Notes: generated by a model from the sequence alone, not told the origin. 64,000 bases of DNA from Nymphaea colorata (GCF_008831285.2 NC_045139.1:24716412-24780411), one strand, 5' to 3'; shown: positions 34,955 to 50,900, counted from the first letter of the stretch. Numbers and translations: made by a program.

Positions 34955-35615
34955 TATATAAACGTGAGCCGTTTTGTTCATCCTTTTTCGAATTAATACT
35001 TCCGAATCCATCAACATCTGACATCAGACAGATTTGAATTCTCCTATATATAATTCTTCTTATGTTTCATTTATTTTATTCATTTTTTTGTATAACAAAT
35101 GTAATTCCCAAAGGAATTGTACTGAATGATGTTCTAGCCATTTTACATTTCTAACGGTTGGAGCAATCACCTTTTGTTGGAAAAACAAAGGACTTCTTCC
35201 CCTTATCTTGCCATAAACATTTTAGGAATACAAGAAACTTTTTTATTGTTATTTGATTGTTTAGTTCTATTTCTTTATTTAATCGTAGTTGAGAGTGCTT
35301 ATGCGGCAAACTAAGTGAGTACTTACTTTGTAAAAATGATGGAGAAGCTCTCTAATTTGCATTGAGTGAGAGAAACCTGATATATCCTAGTTTAGGTAAT
35401 TTAAGAATATATTGGCATTGCCTATGGATTAATGCAAGTAGTTAGCTCCTTCTCCCTTGTGTTTATTTTTAATCAATTCAATATAATGAGAAGCAATGAC
35501 AACATGATTGTTTATCCTAAAAAACAAATTATCAAACTATGTATAAAACATTACATTCAAGAGAGAGGTTAATTTGTAAGAACGGAGATATATATAAGAA
35601 ATATAGACTAGATTT

Positions 35616-36424
35616 CTAGAACAGGTTCTTAGCAGCTTGAATGATCCCTTGAAGATTTTTATGATCTCCAACCACAAGAACTGAAGCTGGTGGCTGAACA
35701 GTTGCCTAGAGGGGAGGCATGCCATGGGTTGAACCATATTCTAATACGTTTTCTGTCTCATTACCATCAATCATCTCATCTGAACTATAACTTTGTAAGG
35801 TGAAATCACTAGACTTATATTTCTTCTCTGTTACAATTTCGTGTTCGTCAAGGGGGCAGCAACGATCTTTTCCATCTTGTTTCAGCTTTAAATAATTTTC
35901 TCTTTTTTCTTCGACCTGTATAAGCAAGTTGCGCGATAAAGTAGGTTCATTAACCAGCTCAGTTGTCTCACATAACAACTCAGCATTGAGCTGAACCTCA
36001 TCTGTCCAGCCTTTCTGAACAGTTTCCTGCTCAATAATCTCATCGTTGCAAGTCCTTTATTAGCATCATCGACCCCAGGTTCCAGAGTAGATGACGAAAG
36101 AGAATCATCTTCTGATTCACACTCCTTCTTAGAGTTTTCTGCCATTGAAGTGACGCACGTACACTCCTCGTTTGAATTACTAGCCAAACATTTTGTACCT
36201 TAACATAGGCTGCATTTAATTGATGATAAGGGAGAAAGGATATCTGAAGGACCAGTAGAAGTGAAACTCCTTATTTGACATTCGCAGAAAATTGTATATG
36301 AAACATTAGGTTTTAAAAGCTGGTCAGCGGTTGCTGTATTTTGTCTATATGCATGTGCTTCCCGCTTTGGATCAGACGCAAAAATAAAAATGTCTTTGGA
36401 GACATTCGATAAAGTTGGAACCAT
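35616..36424 (-). pseudogene. Decayed coding region of unknown family
   Basis: Read on the minus strand from ATG 36424, one protein-like text runs to a stop at 35616. It is broken by an in-frame TAA just after SSIKCSLC (near 36200), a frameshift near 36050 (after DDANKGL, resuming at DEIIEQETVQ) and a TAG at 35706-35708. Segments include KDIFIFASDPKREAHAYRQN, an acidic Ser/Glu-rich middle (ECESEDDSLSSSTLE), EEKRENYLKLKQDGKDR and the terminal VLVVGDHKNLQGIIQAAKNL. I do not recognise the family. Composition is more protein-like than its surroundings. It could instead be exons of a live gene with short introns, but no clear splice sites bridge the breaks. Confidence 0.45.
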
Positions 36425-37025
36425 ACAGATGCAAAAAAAAGGCTTGGCTTATGAGGATGTAAATGTCATCGAGGACTCCAAGGATTAGAAGAACTTAGTG
36501 ACGCAAAAATCTTCTGGCGTCTCATGCATCGGGCAGTGTGTTTAATGATGCACACCCCATGCAATGCATGAAATGGCTGATTGCATGAAACTCAAAATGA
36601 TTGAAAGATTTCAGTTTATATATGTGTGTATAAAGAGAAAGAGATTATATATATACATGTATATATATAAAAGGTGAAGGATGATTTTAACTATTCAGAG
36701 ATATATTGTCATCTAATCAAGGTCATCTGTCTAAAGTAAATAGATAATATTGAGATAAAAACAAGAAGAAAAAAGTACAAACTAATACTATGTCACAAAA
36801 ATACTCATCACATTTTTCTTTTTTTTTTAATTGTTCATATTAGATCAGAACAGATGGTTGAGTGACTATAAAGCCAAAGTCACCATTATATATATATATA
36901 TAACAAAAACTTAAGGCGGTGTTGGGTTGGGTTGACCATTGTGTGACTCGTATCATATGGATGGTGTTTATAGTTGTCATATCTACTACTAGCAAGACTA
37001 TATCTCGGCCCCTCAAAACCATAAG

Positions 37026-40000
37026 TCAGCAATAGCTTTGAAATTGGTGCCCCACGCTGCCTTGCGGCACTGTAGTCAGGCTGGATACGGCAACTTGGTA
37101 GGTCCGATCAAGAAGGGCCAGATGGAAGCAACAATGTAAAGGTTGTTAGGACCCACGGGTTCAGCACAGAATTGTTATAAAGAAAAGGTTACAAAGCAAA
37201 CGCATCGAATATATTGACATATATAATTTGAAGTCGTCGTATTTTAAGAAGAAAGGCATGGCAGAATTAATGGGTGAGATTGAAAGGGATCATAATGAAA
37301 AATTAGGGGTACCTGACGATGGCGACCAGTCGCTTTCTCCCCTCTAGAGTTACTTGCCTGCTGGTTTAGTTCAATGGAGTTAACTTGTCACCAAAACATT
37401 CTGTTTCTTATAAGGAAAGCCTTTCATTAGCTTGGAATGCCAATAGATCAGATTTGTTTATACACTGTGCGACTCAAATCTGGTTCCGTTAATTGATTTT
37501 CAAGGAGAAATTGACACTAAACTTTACTTGTAACTAAACAGAAGCTTAATTATTTGAGTTTTTTGCATCTGAACTTAGCAAAATTAGTCTGAAACTATTT
37601 TACAATATTTACTAAACTAGTTTCACAATTAAATGTCTATATAAAATGGGCTAATGCGCCCCAAATCTTATAGATTAATTAGGCAGCAAAATTACATGGA
37701 ATCAGGTCGATATTAACAACATCATACAAGAGGAGGGAAATTCATGTAGACCTGTATATTATATATAGTTAAATCCACAACTAACATGCATATCATGAGA
37801 TTGCCTCGAATCTTAGAATTTGAGTATATAGCCACCCATTTCAAGTCATCACAACCACGTTTTCTTTAGAAGTGGTTACTTGATATTTAAACATATAATA
37901 AGTTAATTATATTTTATTCCATATGTATTATTTGAATATCCAAAAAATAATAAACACTAAAATTTTGGATAATAGAAGAGTCAGCTATTTTCATGAAATA
38001 ATTTAAATTAAAATATGTTTAAACCAAATTAGTAATCATAAAAAAATGCTAGCATGTCTATTGTTTTCTCTAAAATATTTTAAGATAAACTTTAGTGGCA
38101 TACATATGTATGTGTGTGCATGAGAGAGATACATGAAGACTATAATACCTCAAAAAGTTTAGTCTTATATTGAAGAATGTGAGAGATCTTCAATGGTTTA
38201 TAAAGGAGGGTCACTGATGAGCTGATTGTCCTGGTTCCTACCATTTTTAGGGTTGGAGCCGAAACTGCTAAGGGGCGAGTTAGGATTCGTCGAACCAGTG
38301 GCCCGAGTCCGGGAGTGGGTTGGGTTGTTACAAAGAAAAAATGAGAAGAGAGTCAACTTGCCCCCATAACTTAATGATCCCACAGGAATGAGACTGATGG
38401 CATGCTCTCTACTTGTCCATCATTCCAACCAGCTATACTGAGCCCTTCGAGCACGTGTGCATGAAAGAGAGAGTTAGAGAGATAAAGAGAGAGAGAGAGA
38501 GAGAATTGCACCATATAATTGATTTGTTGCATGAGCTTAATGAATATTTTTATCAGTGCAACAAGAAAACAGAAGTTTACATCCTTTCCTCTCGTTCCTT
38601 AGGGTATCATGTCTGTTTTCAGCGTTCGAATTGATATTCCCGCTATGATTCAATTTGCATATCAATACCCCTACAAGAAGTTGACATCCCGAGGTTTAGT
38701 TCGAAAGACTATCTGTCTTGATCCATTCCGCCAACCTTTTCAAGGATTCATACCTTCCTTTATGTTTCAAATGTTTCTAGTGTGGCATTATGTCTTACTC
38801 ATTTCGAGACGGTCAAATGAAATTCAAAGCGGGCACCACTGAAAAACGATGAAAACTCTGGCAGGTTCAATCCGAGGGCCCAAGGCAAAACAAGCCCTCA
38901 TACAAGGACAAAACGAAAAAACTACAAAAATACATTTATTAAAAGACAAAACTACCCTTGAAAAGAAAAAAGAATACCATAAATAACAAAGCAGACTGCC
39001 CCTAAAGCCAAAATCAATCCTCACCGCCTCGGATAGACTTTGCATTAGATTTAAGGGCCCCACTACCATGTCAACCTGGTCATGTGCTTTAGGTGCATTA
39101 ATTTTTTGTCAGTCAATATGGTTAATGACTAAAATATATTTAATCTACACTTAAAAAAATATAAAAACAACAATAAAAATATTAAAAAAACTATAAAACT
39201 TTTGTTAATAAATTACTAAAATATCCTTCCCTCACTACCATGTGCACCATGCAAGGAAACATGGTCCTAATTGTGGGGCCCCGCCTTGCTGCGGCGACAT
39301 GTCGAGTAAAGTGCTCACATTGTTTGCGGTCACAATTGGGAGATGCGGCGAGCCCAGGTGGGACCCACCTGTGGGGCTCTCTCAAACTTCTCATAATCGA
39401 GGAGAGGAGGAGAATCGTGGAACCTCAATCCAACAAAAGCATATTCCATTACAAAGCACTTCTTTCCTTAGGGGTTTTCCCAATTGATGATCGTGACATT
39501 GGGCAACTTTCCAGTCCATTCATATTAATCATACAATTTAAAAATTTAACCTATTAATTAAACATACATTTTCATGATTTTTGTCTAAGCGAACCTCGTT
39601 ATATGCACTCATAAGAGGGCGGGTGTGAAAGGCTCTTCTCCACCCACCTCCCCAACCCAAATAGACACATGGTTGAGATGACCACTATTGGCGCCCTTTA
39701 GATGGGGGTGAAGTCAGAAATTTTTCATGAGGCTGGCCGAATTAAAGTTTCTAAATTTTGACAGGGACTGAAATATCATTTTTTTTCAAAATTTTTATAT
39801 AAAACAACTGAAAATTTTCTCAAATTTACATGTAAATTTTAAAAAAAATTAAAGGAGGGTCAGGGCACCTCCTTGACTCCGCCCCTACCTCTGAACCAGA
39901 TGTTGATGGCAAAAATGACCACTCTTCTTGTCGCCTCCACTAAGAGTTGTTTGTAGAAGAATTGGTGATTTTTTTTTTTTGCAGTGACTTGAAAAGTTGG

Positions 40001-40080
40001 TGTATCTTGCCTAATAAACATGACCGAGATCACTTTTTTATTTTTCTTCATTGAAGGTGTGACTTTTTTTTAGAACAAAA
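37026..40080 (+). repeat. Segmental duplication, copy A
   Basis: Collinear with 42079-44735. Shared landmarks in order: GAAATTGGTGCCCC; GAGTTACTTG; GGAGTTAACTTGTCA; ACTTGTAACTAAACA; AAATGTCTATATAA; AGATAAACTT; AACCTCAATCC followed by AAAGCATATTCCAT; AGTTGTTTGTA. It is clearly diverged and contains indels and transposable insertions. No gene recognised in it. Confidence 0.8.
39711..39893 (-). repeat. MITE-like element, copy 2
   Basis: The inverse orientation of the family: ends CTTGACTCCGCCCC, with the typical CATGTAAATTTTAAAA core. Confidence 0.55.
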
Positions 40081-40908
40081 ATTGCATACTTTTTTTTTTT
40101 GGTAGTAGAAAACTTTTCTCATAAGTCGAACTATCCTCTATAAAGTATAAACATACAGGAGTCTTATTGCTGGCTGTCATGAAGATGGTTGGGTTTTGAG
40201 TTTCTTTTTAATTTGCATTTGGAAAAGACAGTTGAGATCAATAAAAATGTGTGAGTGTCTTGAGAGGGAAATATGATTGGATTTAGGATTGTTCAAAGAA
40301 TTGAAAAAACGAAAAGACCAATTGAATATAAGGGAACCTGCATTTACGGGCCTAACTTTTGTTTATAATCTTCAAGAATTTTTACTACCATCTAATTTTC
40401 ACATAAAAAAAACCGTCAAAATACTACAAAAAATGACAGGAACATAATTTAATGGTATAAAGTAATCTTAAAACAATTTCCAGCTAGAGCACTTTTCGTC
40501 TTCAAGCCTTTGTAAGACAGTTTTCCAGAAAATTAACTGAGGTCATTCTTTAAAGAATTACAAACAATACTTTTTTAAAACAAAAAAATTGTACTCAGAT
40601 ATGCTTCCCATAATTGGGTCACTTTTTCTAGGGCATATTTGAATACATGGTATTTTACTATCGAAGTGGAATTGAGACTTGAAATTCCAACTAAGTTTCA
40701 TAGCAAAATAAATGTGAAACTTCCATCAAAGGGTTTTTTTTTTTGCTCAGATTTAGTATTTTTGTTCCAGCATTAGAATTCCACCTAAACCGATAGAACT
40801 TTTGAAAGAGACCAAGCCACACACAAAGATGTGGTCATTAAAATTTCACATAAACAAGTGAAACAAAAGTTACATGTCATCACACAAGATGCGGTAACGG
40901 GCACTAGT

Positions 40909-41082
40909 GGAGCCAAGGTAGGGCACACATGGGCCCTGGCCCACCTCTAAAAAAAAAATTACATGTAAATTTTAGAAATTTTTTTTTTCTATATAAAAAT
41001 TTTAAAAAATGATAATTTCGACTCTAGTCAAAATTTTAAAACTTTAATTCGACCTCCCTCATGAAAATTTCTCGCTCTGCCC
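40909..41082 (+). repeat. MITE-like element, copy 3 (TSD CTAGT)
   Basis: Begins GGAGCCAAGGTAGGGCAC and ends CTCGCTCTGCCC. It is flanked on both sides by CTAGT (40904-40908 and 41083-41087), which supports transposition with a 5-bp target duplication. Confidence 0.7.
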
Positions 41083-42202
41083 CTAGTAAGTGGAACATGA
41101 AACTTTTGTTTCACTCAAAAAATATCTGGTATTAAATGTCTGGCATTGTAATGTTGGCATTTTAATACCATGTATTCAAAATGCATGTTGAATCAACCTG
41201 ACAAGTAAAAAAATATAAAATATTTCCAAAATTGCTTAATAATTGGTGCTTGTAACATGTGCTTTTGATTATTTTACTTTATTTAATTTAGTTGTTTTAT
41301 ATACGCTGGCTGGTGGGATTTGATGGCATGATGACACTCTAAAATATGCATGCTACTTTTCTTCTTTTGTATTGGGAAAGGAAAGCAAAAGGGTGAAGTG
41401 CACTTGCACCCAAGGATTCAAAAGGTGTCTCCTCAAAAGGGAAGATTTTATAAAGATATATATAGATTCATTGGAACAGTAATTACAAAATTAAAAAAGG
41501 AAATTTGCTTCCTTTCCCACTTCTTAACACTGTTCCCAACACTGGATTTGGATTTCATGCAATTGGAATTTCTTGTATCATACTTCTTTATAACAAACAT
41601 ACTATTTATATTTATCAACTTAAGAAATATGGTATTTCCGACTCATGCTTTCTATGTTATCCTGAAAAAAATATTTATTTACTATCGATTTTCATTTTAC
41701 ACAACATAGCTTGGTTTCGACCCGAGTTAATGAATGATGGTGAAAATCATCTTGATCGTTGATCTGTTCAAGATGAATGGTTGAGAGATCAAAATGAACA
41801 AGAAAAAATAGACAATGTATTTTACTCATCTACCATAAATTAACAACTTTTTACTTGATTTTTCTCAACTATCCATTTGAAAACATCAACCGTCAAGGAG
41901 ATTCGTAATGGGAGTAACACATGGTGATGTCGAGTGCTATTGGATGGCTAAAAACTAAAAATTTTTTATCGCTAAAATTTATTAATAAAAAAAAATAAAG
42001 ATGAAGTATTAGTAGACTTTTCAAACCCTGAGTGAATTCCCCTTCCAAGTCATAATAACAGAAACAACAACAACAAATAGGTGGTAGGTTTGAAGTTGGT
42101 GCCCCTTCGGCCAGCTTGCTGCATTGTCAGGCTGGAAATGACAAGTTGGTAGGTCCGAACAAGAAGAAGAGCCGCACGAAAGCATTAAAGGTTGTTAGGA
42201 CC

Positions 42203-42412
42203 AGGGGCAGAGGGAGGTGTGGTCTCCGCGGGGTGTGTGCCCCATAAAGCTCACTCCTTAAAATGTTAATATTGATATTTAGGTGAATTTGTGTCCAATT
42301 ATATAGAATAGCATTACGAGATCCAGGTCAGTGTCCTAGGGTCAATTGAAAATTTGTTAACCATATATTTGGTGTTTCATTAAAAAAAAAAAATATTTTG
42401 GCTCTGCCCCTA
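42203..42412 (+). repeat. MITE-like element, copy 4 (variant interior)
   Basis: Starts GGGGCAGAGGGAGG and ends TTTTGGCTCTGCCCC. GGACCA precedes the left end and recurs just after the right end. It is absent from the equivalent place in duplication copy A, which shows it inserted after the duplication. Confidence 0.6.
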
Positions 42413-43499
42413 GATAGGGACCAATATAAGGCCATAATAGAATTGATGAGATGAGAAGGAAGGGTCGCATTCCAAGAAAGGTTTGACGTCATAAGTTCTA
42501 AAAAGAAAGACATGACTGAGTTCATGGGTGAATGTGAAGGGGATGATAGAGGAGATCAGTGGTAGCCGGCAATAGGGACCCAAGCAGGCTGTTGTTTTCT
42601 CCCCTTTGGAGTTACTTGTGTGGTAGGTTTGGTTTAATGGAGTTAACTTGTCAGCAAACCATCATCTTCTTACAAGAAAAAACTTCATCACCTTGGGATG
42701 TCAACGGTCTTGAGGGGTGTAGCACAGCTGGTCTGAGTAGTGAGCAGCTGGTCGTAAGATTGATTTTCATGAGCGCTACTTTTCTGGACTACAAACAGTA
42801 GATGTCTAATACTTAGTTAACAGATGTCTTGCATTCTACCCAGGTCTTGAAGTAGCCTTAAACTCTAGAGCAGAGGGAAAAAATGAGGAACTTTGCTTTT
42901 TTGGAATATTTGCTGGCTCAGATTTATATACATACCACACGACCCAAATCCGGATTTGGTTAATTGATTTTGACAACAAATTAACACTAAACTTGACTTG
43001 TAACTAAACAAGAACTTATTCAATATTTGTATCTGAACTTAGCAAAATTAATTCAAAATTACTATTTTACAATAATTAGTAAACAGTTCCATGATTAAAT
43101 GTCTATATAACGTCTTCTTTAGAAGTATTTTCAAATGAAACAAATAGTAAGTTAATTATTTTTATTTTATATATGTTGTTGTAATATCAAAAACTAATAA
43201 AATACTAAAATTTTGATAATAGAAAAGTCAGTGTTTTCCATGACTTTGTGCTAAATTAGTAATTATAACATGTTAGCATATATATATATGTATATATATA
43301 TTGTTTGGTCTAAAATATTTTAAGATAAACTTAAGTGGTTTGTATACGTGTGTGTGACACCATGTGCACTTGAGAGTGAGAGAGAGAAGAAAAGATTATT
43401 GCACCACATACTTATTGACGTTTTTCATATCATATTCGCTTCATTCCATGACAGCTAAATATTTTGAAAGTGATCATGTTGAAAATTCAAACCCGACAT

Positions 43500-43960
43500 C
43501 ACTGAAAATGACAAGTTACTCGCACTACACGAGCCAAGTTTGAGTCGACCTGGGCTAGCTCGAGCCTCAAAACCTTGAGCTTGACTCTGCTTGAGATGAA
43601 GTAAGCTCAAACTGGGTTCAACTATGCTCGAGCCAAGATTTAGGTTGAGCTTAGTCATGCCTTTTATTAAAGGTGTTTATTTTTTTCATGAGATGGGGTT
43701 AAGGGGGCTTGAACTCTGAGCCTGCCTGTTGCTAGTCACTGCCCAATGCTTAAACAACTTATATTTTTTTTTTATAATAATGTGAAACATTTTTCACATA
43801 TATTTTTACCACGAGTTTAGGCGAGCCAAACCTTCTAAGTTCTAGCTTGTCTCATTTATTTAAGCGAGTTCAATACTTAACCCAAACTCAACTCATGATT
43901 TATTAAATAAGTCAAGCTCGGGTCTACTTGAGCATGCATCAAATCGAGGACAAGTTAGTA
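43500..43960. repeat. Eroded relative of the 20637 CTCGA-rich element
   Basis: Repeats of GAGCC, GAGCTT and CTCGAGCC in a similar length of DNA, with no clean terminal repeats left. Confidence 0.4.
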
Positions 43961-44042
43961 TGAATTGTAGAACACCCTTTTGGGTCAATTTAGGAGCCAT
44001 CTATCAAGTAATGAACCACTCAACTTAACATGGTTCTCATCA

Positions 44043-44220
44043 GGGGCGGAACCAAGGGGACCCTGAAGGGGCCCTGGCCCCCCACTCAAAAAATAAATAA
44101 ATAATTACATGTAATTTTAAAAAAAATTACTTGTTTTATATAAATTTTTTTTAAAAGTGACATTTCAGCTTCTGTTAAGATTTAGGAACTCTAATTCGAG
44201 GAAAAAGTTTTGGCTCTGCC
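44043..44220 (+). repeat. MITE-like element, copy 5 (TSD TCATCA)
   Basis: Starts GGGGCGGAACCAAGG and ends TTTTGGCTCTGCC. It is bounded by TCATCA at 44037-44042 and 44221-44226. Confidence 0.7.
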
Positions 44221-45192
44221 TCATCAAGGGCCTACATTTCATTGTGGCAACTCGTCGGGCACATCGTTCACATTGTTTGTGGACACAACTGCATTCTACG
44301 GTGAGCCCCAGGGGACCTACTTTGACGTCAACAAAGGCATTGGAGGAGGGGAACCACAGAACCTCAATCCCGGGAAAGCATATTCCATATGCCGCATTTA
44401 TGTTCTTTTGGGTTTTTCTCCTTGAAAGTGACCCTTGAGTAGCATCCCAATCCACGCAGTTTTGGATGCAATTATACAATTCAAAACTTTCAGCTCTCAA
44501 CTAGCTTTCCAAATAATTTCCATCTAAAATTCCTCTCCTATGAAGGCAACTTTGTCTACTGACAGATAGTATGTATATTTCACCGTCGAAGGTAGAATGC
44601 CATCACAAACCATCTGCTTTGCCAAACCCATTAAAAGTTGTTTGTAATAAATTTGGTGAATTTTGCTTAATACTTATAAACATGACAGCCAACATTTGTT
44701 TGTCTTTGCTCTGAAGGGTGTCATTTGTTTTCTCTTGTCCTATATATAGGGGAAAAGTGATGCAGGAGTTGAAGTATAGTGCATGCTCCCATTCTTACCT
44801 TTATTAATACAAATTTGGTTTCTCTTGAACTTATTTACATCAACGAAAAACAATGTATCTTAAAAAAGATTAATAGAAAAACTAAGTTATGTTGACATAA
44901 TTAATCATGTAAAGTGCAAGATTTGGGTTGCTTTGATTGACAACAAAAAAGCTCATGGGTGTGTTTCAATTTTTCTTGTTTTTTGAAATTTTTCTACCAT
45001 TTAACTATCTGTTTAATTTCATGATTTTTCTAATATGTGGACAATGTTCATCCTTTCTAGTAGTTCAATTTATAAAAGCCAGCGACAAAACAGGCAAGTA
45101 GTCTTGTTGTGAATGTAATGAATTTTTTTACGGATGTTCACCACTAGTTTTCTATATTGGAAGTAATTTTGGATGTCATGTTTTGGTGATGA

Positions 45193-47075
<1,883 letters not shown>

Positions 47076-47255
47076 TGTTAAAGATACAAAAAATGGGTTT
47101 TCTGAAATATTAGGAAGTTAGGGAGGCTCTCTTTAAATGTTTTGTTATTTTAGTGGACTTCTCTTGTAATTTTCCCTAACCCTAATCTCTTAATAGAGAT
47201 TAGGGTCACGTAATGCAAGATAACTTTTTGCCGCCTCTCTCTCTCTCTCGTAACA
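47076..47255 (+). repeat. Copia-2 5' LTR
   Basis: 180 bp, TG...CA. It includes the palindromic CTCTTAATAGAG and ends with a (CT)n tract then CGTAACA. Confidence 0.95.
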
Positions 47256-47267
47256 TGGTATCAGAGC
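47256..47267 (+). other. Copia-2 primer binding site
   Basis: TGGTATCAGAGC next to the LTR; initiator tRNA-Met type. Confidence 0.93.
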
Positions 47268-47989
47268 GGGTGTGGGCGTCGACGGCAGAGTGCGCTTTCC
47301 GGTGACCTTCTTCGGCGATCACCATCTTCTCCGGCGACAATCTTTCCGGCGAACAGCCAAGTGAGTTCGTTCCTTTTTTTTCTTTCGTTCTCTCCCTTGT
47401 CACCGCTACTCCTTATTCCCTCTTATCACCCAATAAGGAGACAGTGAGGGAATAGGGGTTGGGCGTGCCGTGAGAAGGAGGACCTGATCACGCCTATGTG
47501 GAAGGCGTGATCAGATCCTCATATTGGTCGTATGTAGAGACTATTGTGGATGCAGCGTGACGTGTGACGCTGTGGTTTGTGATGATCGTAAATACAGTTT
47601 CGGTAAAGTCAAGTTGTGTGAGGTGTTGTGGATGCTTTGTGGAGTCTATGTGCTGCTTATAAATTCAGGTTTTTGAATATGATCAGATTTTTTCTATAGA
47701 TCGTGGATACAAATTCAGTAAAGAAAGGCTGCGTGAGGACTGTTGCTGATCCTTAGTACAAGTTTTTTGTTTGATTTCGTGGATTTCTTTGACACGTGGA
47801 CAGGAAGTTTTATGAGAACTAGCTGCTGTTATAAGTGGCAGCAGTCTTCAGTCGTTGGGAGCAACAGTCTTCAGTCGTTGGGAGTTCATTCTTGTTTTTT
47901 GTCATCGGCTGAACCAGATCTGAAGTGACAGTAATTTCCTAGCCCTCTTTCTTTAAATGTTTGCGTCAATCTGGTCTTCTTTATTTACT

Positions 47990-50900
47990 ATGGCTGAAAA
48001 TAGTAAATCTGAAGGGTCTACTGACTACAAGATGGCTGGGAATTCATTCTCTTATGGAACCACGATGAAACTTAATGGCTCAAATTATGAAATATGGTCT
48101 AGGGTATTCATAATGTCGGTGGCTGGTCATAGGAAGAAATATATTCTTGAGGAGGATGAACCTATTGAGAAAAAAGAATATATGCTGCGTGGGATGAAGA
48201 TAATTATATTGTTATGTCTTGGATTATGAATAGTATGGAGTCTCATATAGCCCCAACTATTGCATATTATACCAAGGCCAAGGATATGTGGTCTTTCTTG
48301 AGAAAGACATACTCGCATGCCACTAATGTAATCAAGATCCTACAACTAGAAGAGGAGTTATGCAACATTCGACAAGGAGATCAGGACCTATCTCAATATT
48401 TTGCTACTTTGACTGCTGCATATGAACGGTTAAAGGCTCTTCGCCCACCTTGCCAGCATTGTTATGCATCACACGTTGAGACTGGTATGATGGCAAAGTT
48501 TTTATCTGGCCTATCTTCAGAATACTCTGTGGCAAAGTCTCAAATTCCAACAGGCAGTGAACTTTCAGATTTAGCAGACACGTATAATAGGCTGAGTCGC
48601 TTTGCAGCCACTCTTTCTCAGACTACGCATGACATACCAGTCTCTGCACTTGTGATATCAGGAGGACAGGGACCTAGTTCTTTTGGAGGCACTAGGGGGC
48701 GTGGTACAGGCCGTGGTGCTGGACGTGGCAGATTTCAGTGCTCTTATTGTGGCAAAATTGGTCATCTAGAGGACCGTTGTTGGGACAAACATCCTCACCT
48801 CAGGTCTAATGTTTCCTCTGGACGTGGTGGAGGTAGAATCACCACAAGCAGAGGTCCTTCTTCATCCCAGGCAACTCATTCAAAGGCAACAATATCTATG
48901 GTTGAGTCTTCTACTGATCCTTCTATATCTATGTCATATTCTCTTAACCTAAGTAAGGATGAATATGATCGTGTTCTTGCTCAGAGGTCTGGCTCTACAT
49001 CTGCCTCTACATCTACCAATGCTGCTGTTGTAGATTCAGCATTCTCTGTTGGTGCTCCTACTGCTGATCCAGGTATGACATGGATGATAGACTCGGGCGC
49101 TTCTAGACATTGTTGTAATCAACCACAAAATTTTTCATCATTTGTCAGATTTTCTACACCCCAGTATGTTAAGCTGGCTGATGGCAAGTTGTCCCCTGTT
49201 TTGGGTAGCGGTGATATTTATCTTCCACATTTAGGCACTATTACACGTGCTATATGCATCTCAGTTTCCTGTTAATTTGATATCTGTGAAGCAGCTAGCT
49301 ATCGACTTACAATGTAAAGTCATTTTTGAATCTGACTCTTGTTCTTTTCAGGACTTACCAACTGGGAAGATGATTGGTGGCGGCCATGAGCGTGAGGGCC
49401 TTTATTTTTTGTCAATCCCAGTTGATGTTGCTGCATCTTCAGTCCCTTCCAAGCCTTCTCCCTTCCAATGGCATCTCAGATTGGGTCATCCTTCCGTACC
49501 AAAACTTCGTCGCATGTTTCCAGACATTCCTGCATCAGAGTACTTCTTATGTGATGCCTGCCAGTTGGGCAAGCATACACGGAGCAGCTTTCCTTCGAGT
49601 CAGAGTCCATCGAGTCAGAGTCCTTTTGATCTCATTCATGTGGATGTATGGGGTCCTAGTCGGGTTCCTTTTCGATCATGTTTTCGATATTATCTTGTTC
49701 TAGTTGATGATTTTACTAGAGTCAGTTGGGTTTTCTTGTTAAGGGAAAGATCTGAAGTCATATGTATTCTTCAAAAATTTATCAAGGAAATAAAAACTCA
49801 GTTTGAATTCATTGTCAAAAATATTCGCACTGATAATGCTCTTGAATTCAAGTCTTCCATTCTACTTCAGTTTTATGCCGACCATGGAATTCGACCTCAA
49901 TATACTTGTCCACATACGTCCCAACAGAATGGTGTAGCCGAACGCAAACATCGGCAACTCCTAAACGTAGCTCGTACCCTCATGTTACATTCTCACATGC
50001 CTGCCTATTTTTGGGGTGATGCTATCCTTACTGCGTGTTACCTCATTAATAGATTACCCTCTTCCTCCATTCAAGACCGTATTCCAATTCAAATTCTATA
50101 TCCAGGGCGTTCATTATTTCATTTACCTCCCAAAGTTTTTGGATGCACTTGCTTTGCACATATCCTAGGCCCGAACAAAAGCAAACTTGCTGCCCAAGCC
50201 ATCAAATGTATCTTTATTGGCTATTCAGCTAATCAAAAGGGATACAAATGCTTTGATCCCTTGACCAAGAAAGACATTATCAGTGCGGATGTTACCTTCT
50301 TTGAGTCTCGTCCTTATTTCCCATCGTCAAGTCCCTCTTCATCTGAGATGCATGCACCTATACCTCTTCCTATTCCACCAGTGTCACTTGAGTCATTTCC
50401 ATCATCTCAACCTAGGTCACATGAACGTTTTCTTGAGCTTCCGTCGGTTTACACTCGTCGTCTAGGTCCCTCTCTCAGCCGTCCACCAGCATCGTCTCAA
50501 GAGGTAAGCTCTACTGATAAGACTGACTCAGGTTTAAGTGATGACTATTCTGCAGCAGATCGCCCTATTGCTATTCGCAAGGGCAAGCGATAGTGTACCT
50601 TACATCCTATATCTAATTCTGTTTCTACTGCTCATCTGAGTACACACTTAGTACAGTTTGATCAAGCTTTATCTAGTCATGTTATCCCATCCTCGCACCA
50701 TCACGCCCTGTTAGATCCACGTTGGCGACAAGCTATGCAGGAGGAAATGGATGCTCTTCTTTCTCGGGAGACTTGGGATTTGGTAGACCCCCCAACACGC
50801 TGTGATGTGGTTGGCTCACGATGGGTATTCACCATCAAGTATCATTCTGATGGGTCAGTTGAAAGGTTCAAGACCCGTCTTGTTGCAAAAGGGTATACTC

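Larger units (their letters stand above)
42079..44735 (+). repeat. Segmental duplication, copy B
   Basis: Collinear direct copy of 37026-40080, interrupted by MITE-like copies 4 and 5. No gene recognised. The region 40081-42078 between the copies also lacks a recognised gene. Confidence 0.8.
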
